Positions 26,198 through 35,600 of a DNA stretch of 64,000 nucleotides are shown piece by piece; positions within the stretch are counted from its first letter, which is position 1; each line of letters opens with the position of its first letter. The notes beneath the pieces are model-generated. The model did no database searches. It had not been told where the DNA came from and saw only the letters and a list, made by a program, of their open reading frames with translations. The position numbers and the translations under genes are program-made. The stretch spans positions 220,372 through 284,371 of the forward strand of contig NZ_JAHVAA010000012.1 of the NCBI RefSeq assembly GCF_019264485.1, given 5' to 3'. Source of the DNA: Sediminibacterium sp. (GTDB lineage: Bacteria > Bacteroidota > Bacteroidia > Chitinophagales > Chitinophagaceae).

Positions 26198-26590
26198 TCA
26201 TTTTCTCTCTCCCACCGGCATGCTTGGAAACAGCACCATTAACTGTATAACAATGGCACAGCCCAGTATTGCGTAGAGTGCGGGTTGTTTTTCAGGACAT
26301 TCGCCCAGCATACAGCTCGATACCAGTACATAATTTCTGATAGCCCATGCCAGATTGATGGCACCAATAAACACATTGGTTCTCTTGGCCCAGATACGCG
26401 GAATGGCAAAAAATAAAACCGCTGCTGAACAGAATATTACATGAAACAAACCAGGTCTTCCAAAACTGGTACCCTCGGCTGCAAAACCGGATATACTCAG
26501 GTTTTTACTGATTACAATGCTCCAGGGGAAAAAACAACATATGACCAAACCGATAGCGGCGGCTATACCTATCTGCTGAGAATATTTCAT
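26198..26590 (-). CDS. Small four-helix membrane protein of unknown function
   Basis: Starting at MKYSQQIGIAAAIGLVICCF the protein has 130 residues and four predicted helices (IAAAIGLVICCFFPWSIVI, LFHVIFCSAAVLFFAIPRIW, VFIGAINLAWAIRNYVLV, LYAILGCAIVIQLMVLF). An upstream start is possible but would translate part of the GCTxxxA heptad array, which I consider unlikely to be coding. The cysteines in SCMLGECPEKQ lie in an external loop. No family was recognised. Confidence 0.6.
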   Translation of the reverse strand: MKYSQQIGIAAAIGLVICCFFPWSIVISKNLSISGFAAEGTSFGRPGLFHVIFCSAAVLFFAIPRIWAKRTNVFIGAINLAWAIRNYVLVSSCMLGECPEKQPALYAILGCAIVIQLMVLFPSMPVGERK

Positions 26591-26644
26591 GATGGAATAC
26601 TTAGGCTGCGAAGCTAAAGATTTTTGGGAAGAAGTGCGTTTTGA

Positions 26645-26735
26645 GCTGCCAGCTACCAGCCTCAAGATGATGCGTCAATATAAGAACTCGCTGTTTTATT
26701 TCAGGCTGGCAGCTAGAAGCTGAAAGCTAGCAGCC
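26645..26735. repeat. Heptad array pair (GCTGGCA type), right arm inside a coding region
   Basis: Left arm 26645-26665: GCTGCCA, GCTACCA, GCCTCAA. Right arm 26705-26735: GCTGGCA, GCTAGAA, GCTGAAA, GCTAGCA, GCC. Left and right are imperfect reverse complements. The right arm overlaps the last codons of the NHL-repeat protein gene (stop at 26696). Confidence 0.8.
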
Positions 26736-29257
26736 TTCTCCCCTGCGCCAATTTTCACCAACTGAACAACCTTACGTTCTGTACCCTGTATCAATTCAAC
26801 AATGTATTGTCCTGAAGTATAGCTTTGTCCAAACTGTATGGTACTGTTAGCCGTGAGCGACTGACGCTGTTCAATCAACCGGCCCTGCATGTCAGCAATA
26901 CGCATGGAGATGGGCATATTGGATTGGCTGCTTTTTAACTGTACAGTAAAGAAATGAGTGGAAGGATTGCCCATTACTACCGGGTTCAATTTTTCTGCGT
27001 TTACAGACTGGGTAATATTTACCGCAAAAGATACACGCTGGCTGGCAACGCCATTTTCTACACTGGCTACCCAAAACCGATAAGTACCCGGTGTATTTTT
27101 TACCAGCGGTTCTATTGCTTTTGCATTAGGGGATGCAGTTTCAAAATATTGTACAGTGGTACCTGCTTTTGTTGTTACCTGCTGATCGAAACGAATAAAA
27201 GACAATTGTTTCAGGCTCTCATAGCTGGCATCTTTTACAAGCGGCGCTTCTGGCTGAACTGTAACAGGAATAACAGCTTTCACCCTGCAGCCCTGCTGAT
27301 CTGTTGTTTCAAATGAAACCTGTGTGGTACCCGGGCGAACAGCTTTTACATATCCACGCTGGTCAATTGTTGCAATTTCTTCCAGTTGACTCTTCCATTT
27401 TCCATCGGGTATACCAGCGCTTAACTGGCGGGTTTGACCAGCAACCATTTTATTATATCCATGGATCACCGGAGTCATGGATACAGGTAAAACAACAAAT
27501 GATGCTTTGCTTTCTGCTATACAACCTTCTTTTTCTGCGGTGAAAGAAATAACCACTTCACCTGCACTGATTCCTTTTATATTTCCTGCTTCTACTTTTG
27601 CGATAGCAGTATCACTGCTTCCCCACTGTCCCTGTAATAAAATGGTACTTAATGGTAAGCTGCTGCCAGCACAAACCTGCTGTGTTTTAAATGAAGACCC
27701 ACCAGACTGCTGAATCAATTCAGGTGCCAATGTTACGGGGGGTACTGCCGGTGAAGCTTTTACTTCAATGGTTTTAGCTGTAGTACTTACACAGCCAAAC
27801 TCATCTTTTATCTCGTACGAGATGATGGTAGTACCATTTTGCTTTCCAAACAGTATTCCTTTTTCGTTGATTGCTGCAATATTGCTATTACTGGTCATCC
27901 ATTTGCCATCTTTTGCATCAATTTTCAACTGGTATTCTTTTCCGCTGCAAATCATTTCTTCTGTTACAATTGGCGCAACGACTGGCAGATCATGAATTTC
28001 AAATAAACCAGAGGCTTCTACAGTACCATTTCTGTATACTATATCTGCCTGATAGGTTCCGGGGCGTGTTGCCTTAAAACGAAAACTATACCTGGTGGTT
28101 GATTCAGGATTCTGAAAAAATTGAATGCGATGATTGTACTGATCTGCTACGTAAATATTGTCTTCATTATCTACAAACAAACCATAGGAATAATTAAACT
28201 GATTTATATTATTACCCTGACCATTTCCACCGGCAACTGTAATACCGGTTTTGGCTCCGGGTGTCCAACGCTGTATACGCTGATTGGTCTGATCAGAAAT
28301 AAACAAATCTCCTGCAGCATTAATAGCTATATCAGTCGGAAAATACAATTGCCCTGCTCCTTTTCCTCTTCCCTGTCCGCCTGCAACGGTGATTCCTTTT
28401 TCTGCGTCTTTTTGCCAGGCCTGTACCCTGTCGTTAGCAGCATCTGCTATAAAAAGGGTACCTGTTTTATCAATCTTTATACTGCTCGGATATTGTAACT
28501 GGTTGGCCGCATTTCCTTTGCCATTTCCGCCTGCAACAGTTACTCCGGCAGCTGCGCCGGGTACCCAGCGCTGAATGCGGTGATTGTAATTATCAGCTAT
28601 ATAAATATTACCGGTTTCATCCAAACAAATACCAAAAGGCATATTAAACTGGTGGGCTCCTGCTCCCCTGCCATTACCTCCAGCAACCGTAATACCTATT
28701 ACAGAACCCGGTGTAAACATCTGTATACGGCTGTTTGCCGCATCGCTTACATAGATATTACCTTTTGTGTCTACCGCCACAGACATCGGATAATTTAACT
28801 GATCGGCATCGTCACCCTGTCCGGATACACCTGCCACAGTAATTCCTTTTGCCGCCCCGGGGATCCATTTTTGTACACGGTGATTAAACTGGTCGGCTAT
28901 ATAAATATTACCTGAAGCATCTACTGCAATTCCTGTAGGAAACCTGAACTCATCGTCTCCGGTACCTTCTCCATTACCACCTGCCACTGTTTTAACCAGT
29001 GATGGTGTAAAAGATGTATGCACCTGCTGTCTGTTGTGCTTCCATACAATACGTTCTACTTTTGGAGAAACAGCTTCCATAGAAAGCTCGGCATTAATGC
29101 AAAGTGTAGTGCTGCTTAAAACGGGTTTCGTAGCTGCAGTAAGGAGACTGTCGCTTGCCGATGCATTCATCATTAAACCAATCAATAACACCCAAATCAA
29201 CAAGGCTGTTTTAAATTCAGACTTTGAGTTGTTTTGGTATGTTTTGATGATTTGCAT
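26696..29257 (-). CDS. T9SS-secreted NHL-repeat/Ig-like protein
   Basis: The 853-residue protein (from MQIIKTYQNNSK; an ATG 15 codons upstream is also possible) has a signal ending NASAS. Six NHL repeats follow (about 80-375), each close to VAGGNGxGxxxxQFxxPxG then VDxxGNIYVADxxNHRIQ, expected to form a six-bladed beta propeller. An Ig-like stretch and three Big_2-like domains come next (about 380-680; each has a NGKWxSxxxxIAxIDxxG-type strand). The end is a T9SS type A sorting domain (about 775-853: NPSTHFFTVQLKSS, GQYIVELIQGTERKVVQLVK). Export through the outer membrane and surface attachment follow from that domain. The last dozen residues, KAASFQLLAASLK, are encoded by a heptad array. Confidence 0.85.
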   Translation of the reverse strand: MQIIKTYQNNSKSEFKTALLIWVLLIGLMMNASASDSLLTAATKPVLSSTTLCINAELSMEAVSPKVERIVWKHNRQQVHTSFTPSLVKTVAGGNGEGTGDDEFRFPTGIAVDASGNIYIADQFNHRVQKWIPGAAKGITVAGVSGQGDDADQLNYPMSVAVDTKGNIYVSDAANSRIQMFTPGSVIGITVAGGNGRGAGAHQFNMPFGICLDETGNIYIADNYNHRIQRWVPGAAAGVTVAGGNGKGNAANQLQYPSSIKIDKTGTLFIADAANDRVQAWQKDAEKGITVAGGQGRGKGAGQLYFPTDIAINAAGDLFISDQTNQRIQRWTPGAKTGITVAGGNGQGNNINQFNYSYGLFVDNEDNIYVADQYNHRIQFFQNPESTTRYSFRFKATRPGTYQADIVYRNGTVEASGLFEIHDLPVVAPIVTEEMICSGKEYQLKIDAKDGKWMTSNSNIAAINEKGILFGKQNGTTIISYEIKDEFGCVSTTAKTIEVKASPAVPPVTLAPELIQQSGGSSFKTQQVCAGSSLPLSTILLQGQWGSSDTAIAKVEAGNIKGISAGEVVISFTAEKEGCIAESKASFVVLPVSMTPVIHGYNKMVAGQTRQLSAGIPDGKWKSQLEEIATIDQRGYVKAVRPGTTQVSFETTDQQGCRVKAVIPVTVQPEAPLVKDASYESLKQLSFIRFDQQVTTKAGTTVQYFETASPNAKAIEPLVKNTPGTYRFWVASVENGVASQRVSFAVNITQSVNAEKLNPVVMGNPSTHFFTVQLKSSQSNMPISMRIADMQGRLIEQRQSLTANSTIQFGQSYTSGQYIVELIQGTERKVVQLVKIGAGEKAASFQLLAASLK

Positions 29258-29302
29258 TGGGCCCTGATGTCCTTTGATTTTGACAATACAAAGTGACTTC
29301 AA

Positions 29303-29674
29303 TCCGGGTCCCTGGCATATAACGGCATCTGTGAAAAAATAGTAGTAGCAGGTACTTTTATGGTAGCAACGGAACTACATTAGTAAGCCAGTACAATTCA
29401 TGATGCTTTTAAAATTGATTGTACGTTATGGAGACAAAAAGAATTTTTTGTAGTGGATGAGACAGCAGGAATAAGGGTTTCGTAATACCTACAAACAAAT
29501 ACGTACTGATATCACTACAAATATGTCGTTTTAATGGTATTTTAAGGTGTAGATATGCGGCTACCATGCGCCAGTATGTGCAAAAGAAAAAGAGCCGTTC
29601 GGTTAGAACTGCTCTTCTCTTTCGGTTTTTCCGGACTGGTTTTAAAGGATGATGGGGTTACATCAACAAGTTAA
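29303..29674. promoter_or_regulatory. Intergenic region between the two T9SS cargo genes
   Basis: The 372-base gap carries the leader of the NHL protein gene and the terminator of the giant gene. Two copies of the word CACTACAA lie here, one per strand: TTGTAGTG at 29448-29455 and CACTACAA at 29513-29520. The same word is repeated upstream of the giant gene. No gene was found. Confidence 0.4.
29583..29628 (-). terminator. Intrinsic terminator of the giant adhesin gene
   Basis: On the minus strand GAAAGAGAAGAGC and GCTCTTTTTCTTTT form an imperfect stem with an inner GTTC/GAAC pairing, ending in T. It lies 45-90 bases beyond the stop codon. Confidence 0.65.
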
Positions 29675-32600
29675 TTATTTCACTTTCATCAGTTGTACCA
29701 CTTTACGGCGGCTTCCCTGTGTAAATTCTGCATAATAAGTACCCGCAGAGAGGTTTTGACCGAACTGTACAGTGCTGTTTGGCAACTGATTGGCTTTGGC
29801 TTCAACTGCTCTTCCATAAGTATCAAATATTCTGATTTGTACAGGCTGGCTATGTTTGCTTTCGATTTTCACGGTAAACAGGGTTCTGCTTGGGTTACCC
29901 ATTACAGTCAGCTTCAGATCTTCGCTGGTTTCTGATTGGGTTTGTTTAACGGTATTTTTCAGTGATCCTGTTTCTTCGGTTACTGTAGCACTGTTACCAA
30001 TACCTCCGGTAGCTGTTGCAGCATTTGATACGCAACCGCTCAGGCCTTTACCAAGGATATCATTCGGGTAACGCTGTAAATGTGCCGCCACATCGCTTGT
30101 CTTCACTTCCTGAACACTGTAGTTATTGCTGTTACCGTTTCTGCGTGTGATATAGACTTTTGGCGTGTTGTTATTGTAATGACTGTATAACCATGAGTAC
30201 CAACCCCAATTATTACAGTCCTCATCTTCAACCCTGATATCTTTCACACAGATACTTACCTGACTTGTGCTGGTGCAACCAGACTGACCAGTTACTTTCA
30301 CTTCAAATGTATAGTAACCTTCGCGTGAGGGGCTGAATACAGGCTGAGCACTTGATGTATTGCTCAGTGAGCCACCGCCAGACAATGCTCTCCAGCTATA
30401 GCTGTAATTACTGCTACCACTTGCATTTACCTGTAATGTTACTTTCTGAGCGCCATAACCAATATAGATATTGGTTGGTACACCACCGGTATAAGTATTA
30501 TTTTCTGGCACTACGGTAATGGTACTGGTACATACAGGCGCAGGCGGTGGTGTTACTCCACAACCCTGATCTGCACATGAGCCCAGTCTGTCACCGGCAT
30601 GGTTACTCAGGTGTGCTGCAACTGCATTCACACTGATTTTGAGTGTTTGCGGGTTACCTGCATTACCCGGAGGCACATGACAGAGGTATACTTTGTAATT
30701 GCTGTCATCATCATCATCATCGTCATGATCATCATTATCACGGTCGTTGTATTTGTTTTTGCAAGACGATGAATTATGTGATTTGTGATCGCAATCGTTA
30801 TGTCTGTGTCCTTTGTGTTTACAGTTTTTAGAATCATGGTTTTTATGATCGCACTCATCATTATCATCATCGCCATCATCATATTTATCCTTACACTTAT
30901 CCTTGTTATGCGATTTGTGGTCACATTTACCATGGTTATGTTTACTGTGCTTACAATCTTTAGAGCTATGCGATTTATGGTCGCACTTGTCATCATCCTG
31001 TTCTTTCACCCTGATATCTTTCACACAGATGGTTACAGTGCTGGTTGATACACATCCTGCCTGTGTTCTCACAGTTACTTCGAATGTATAGTTACCAGCC
31101 GCCGAAGGAGCGAATACAGGCTGTGAACTGCTGGTGCTGCTGAGTGTGCCATTACCAGAAACAGCTCTCCATGTATATGTGTATGATGTACCACCTGCTG
31201 CATTTGCTTTCAGTGTTACTTTTTGAGGACCATAACCGATATAAATATTGGTTGGAATACCTCCGGTGAATACCGTATTCTCTGGTGTTACAGTAATAGA
31301 ACTGCTACATGAAGTTGGATTTGTTACCGTTACTGTTTGTGTAGCAGAAGCTGTATTACCAACAGCATCAGTTGCTGTCCAGGTAACCACGGTTACACCT
31401 ACCGGATATGATGTTGGTGCATTATTAGTTACACTGGCTGTTCCACAATTATCTGTAGCTGTGGCTGTTCCCAGGTTTACAGGTGAACCAAACAGTACAG
31501 TAATATTGGCAGGTGCCGCAATTACCGGTGGCTGATTATCGGTAATGGTTACCGTAAAGCTGCGGGTTATACTGTTTCCACTTGCATCTGTTGCTGTTAC
31601 TGTTACCGTTGTAATACCAATCGGGAATACGCTTCCTGAAGCATTACTGTACGTATAAGTAACCGGGCTGCCACAGGCATCTGTTGCATTTACTGTATAG
31701 TTTACAGTTGCACCACAAATAGTAGCCGAACTGTTTGCTGTAATATCAAGTGGTTGAACAAATACCGGTGCCTGATCATCGATCACCGTTACAGTGCTGG
31801 TTGCACTGGTGCTGTTTCCTGCCGCATCGGTTGCTGTCCAGGTTCTTGTAATCGTATAATTATAGTAATTAGCCGATGCAGGATTGGTTCCTTTAGTACT
31901 TGATTCAGTAAGCTGAACAGTAACCTGCGCATCGTAATTATCTGTAGCAGTTACGGCAGTTGCTGCGGGGATATTTGCACAACTTGCAGTTATATCTGCC
32001 GGCACACCCACCAGTACAGGTGCAGTAATATCTTTTACAATTACCAACTGTACGCCTGTAGAGCTATTGCCAGCAGCATCAATTGCTGTCCAGATAACAC
32101 TTGTGGTACCAATATTATATACCGTACCGGTTGCATTATTGGTAAGAGATACCAACTGAACATTATCTGTTGCAACAGGATTACCAAGCGATGTAACGAT
32201 TGCTGAATTAGTGCCCGGTGCAGCATTTACTACCACATTGGTTACTCCTGTAATTACAGGTGGTTCAGCATCCCTTACAGTAATAATTTGTTCAGCAGAA
32301 GTTGTGTTACCTGATGCATCAGTAGCTGTCCAGGTAATAATATTTACTCCCAACTGGTATTGTGCAGGTGCATTATTGGTGATGGCTACCGTACCTCCGC
32401 TATTATCGGTAGCAGAAGCAGTACCCAGATTTACACCTGTTGCATAGTTTACACCTGCATTCGTATTTACTACTTTATTTGAAGGGCCAGCCAATGCTGG
32501 TGCCTGTTTATCTTCTACAATTACCAACTGAATAGCACTTGCCTGATTACCGGCAGCATCTGTTGCTGTCCAGGTAACTGTAGTTGTACCCATCGGATAC

Positions 32601-35600
32601 TGTGCAGGTGCATTATTGGTTACCGCTACAGAACCACTGTTATCAGTTGCAGTAGCTGTGCCCAGGTTTACTCCTGATGCATATGCCTGATTATTATTGG
32701 TTACTGTTATAACGGTTGCAGGTGCAGTAATAGATGGCAGTTCTGCATCCAGTACGGTTACCGTTTGTGTAGCAGTAGCTGAATTGCCTGCAGCATCAGT
32801 GGCCGTCCAGGTAACAGTGGTGGTACCCATTGGATACTGAGCAAGTGCATTATTGGTAATCACCACTCCAGATCCGCTGTTATCAGCTACTGTTGCCATA
32901 CCCAGTGTTACACCTGTTGCAAAAGTTGCACCCGGATTAGCATTTACAGTAACATTAGCAGGAGCTGTAATGGTTGGAGGAATATTGTCTACCACTACCA
33001 CATTGAAGCTTCCTGTTGCAATATTACCTGCTACATCAGTTGCAGTAACATTTATGGTAGTTGTACCAATCAGGAAGAAGGAACCTGATGGAATATTATA
33101 AGTATAAATAACCGGGCTACCACAAAGATCAGCAGCATTTACATTGTAGTTTACGTTGGCACCATTGGTAACAGCGTTCACCACAATATTATTCAGTGCT
33201 CCAAATACAGGGGCCTGGTTATCAACTACTGTAATAACCTGCGTAACAGTTGCAGTGTTTTCGCTTGCATCAGTGGCCGTCCAGCTTCTGGTTATGGTAT
33301 AATTATAATGACCGATATTATTGGCGTTTGCATCTTTTGTACTCAGTTCACTAAAGCTAACGGCAACCGGGCCATCCTTATCATCAATGGCAACTACGTT
33401 TGCAGGTGCAGGTACAGAAGCACAGTTTACAGTTATATTGGCAGGGGCTGTCATGGCCGGAGGCGTAACATCAGATTTTACGATCTGAACCTCCTGTGTC
33501 TGAGATGATGTATTTCCATTACCATCATTATAGTTCCATGTAATGGTATAAGTACCTGCAGTTAAATAAACAAGCGGATTATTAGTAGTAGCTGTTACCA
33601 GTCCAACACAATTATCGTTGGCTGTTGGGCGGAAACTGATCGGCTCACCTGTACTACCCTGCAGCAATGGCAAGGAAGCTACGGTTGGAACAGGAGCCAG
33701 ATTATCAACCACTGTTACATTTATTGGTGCAGATATCTGCAGGTTACCATTAACAGTAACACCTACTGTATAACTACCAGTTTGTGAAGCTGGATAAACA
33801 GCCGCAGTAGCATTAGGAATAGCCACTTCATTCAGGTACCACTGATATGCTGTACCAACAGATGATATGGATAACTGAACATTTGATGAAGGACATATAG
33901 TAGTAGGTCCGTTTGCCTGTATGGCCGGTAAAGGAGTTACCGTTAAACGTACACTTCTGTAAATAGTACAATTAATAAATGGAACAGCAACCGTATAAGT
34001 ACCTGTATTTGGCGCCTGTGCATTCATGATAAATGGATCAGGTATGCTTGCAACAAAGCTGTTTGGACCAGCCCACTCATATGCGTTACCGCCGTTGGCA
34101 AACAGACGGATGGTACTACCGATTCCGAAAACTGCAGCATTAGCCTGGGCTGTTACAGGCGGTTCGGAATAAGTTGAACAGGTTCCGTTTACTTTGAAAT
34201 CAGACCAGTTGGAAGAAAGCCCATTTAATTCGAAACCACCCAGTGTACCATTATTACCATTGGTGCTCGCATCCAATAAAGTTGTTTCAGTTGTATTAGG
34301 GGCATTTACAAAGCCCTGATTGAACTTGTAATAAGCAACCAGACCAGTCTGATTAGGCTGCAATTCACAGTTCATATTATTGATGATCTCACACTGGTTC
34401 AGTGCCCTGTTCCAGATTTTCGCTTCTTCCACTTTTCCTTTATAGTATTCAATAAAACCTATCTGTTGACCAAATACGAGTCTATTGGTATTGGTAGTGA
34501 TTTCTCCGGAAGCTTCTGTAGAAGCAGCCAGCACACCGTCAATATAAATACGCATGAAATATCCATCGTAAGTAGCAGAAGCATGGTGCCACTGATTGAT
34601 ACCTGGATAATTGGCTGTTAATACTTTCCATTGACCGTTTAAATGGAGGAAGAAAGAAATGGTTTTCCAGCCATCATCGGTACGTGGGAAAATATAACCA
34701 TTATTCACATCAGCGGTTGATTTACCCATTACGTTCTGAATAGCTTTTGTAGCATCAGTTGGATAAATCCATGATTCAAGGGTAATATTCTGACTGATAT
34801 TTAATGAATTGCTGTGGGCAACATTAATAGTGTCATTCACTCCGTCAAAATCTAAAGTACCTGCTTTATATGCCACTGTAAGGTTTACACTGGCAGTGCT
34901 GGTACAAGTACCACTAGCTACAGTTACAGTATAAATTCCAGAGTTATTCGTCTGTGCATTCGGAAGTGTTGGATTCTGCTGGTTGGAGGTAAAACTGTTT
35001 GGACCAGTCCATGAATAGCTGGTTCCACCGCCTCCATTCAACTGAATGGTTGAGCCAACCTCTAATAATGGACCATTTACTGTTGCAGTAGCAGCAATTG
35101 GGGTAAACGGCGCACAAATACCATCTCCTACATTTCCGGTTGTCCAGTTAGACAAAGCACTGATAAGGCCCATATTAGTAAGGCTGCCGGTGTTATTATT
35201 ACCACTCTCGTCTTCCACGGTGGTAATATTTAAGTTGTTTACACCAATCAGCCCTTTATTAAAACGATAGTAGGCAGCCAATCCTGTCTGTATTGCAGGA
35301 TTGATCTGACAACTCATATTGTTATCAATTTCACACTCATCCAGAGGACGGTTCCAGATACGCACTTCATCAACACTACCCGCAAAAAATTCACTGCTAA
35401 AACCAGGCTGTGTACCGATGCTTACAGCGTTCTCATTAGATGAAATGGTTCCTATTACTTCTTTTGTAGCTTTTAATTCACCATCTAAATAAATTTTCAT
35501 CACAAAACCATCATAAGTGGCGGCTACATGATGCCACTCGTTCACACTTGGATAACTGGCAGAAATAATATTCCATCCCTGTCCAACAAGGTGCACATAA

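Noticed and set aside
30697..30735. CAT/GTC run as an unstable microsatellite causing a frameshift
   Set aside because: The run encodes Asp residues in frame and the downstream protein is intact.
30628..31091. Open frames overlapping the Cys/His/Asp repeat on either strand
   Set aside because: They arise from the repetitive codon pattern; the minus-strand frame continues unbroken into a full T9SS domain.
31248..33508. Plus-strand open frames inside the giant gene
   Set aside because: They mirror the HYR repeats on the opposite strand and have no start context or family match.
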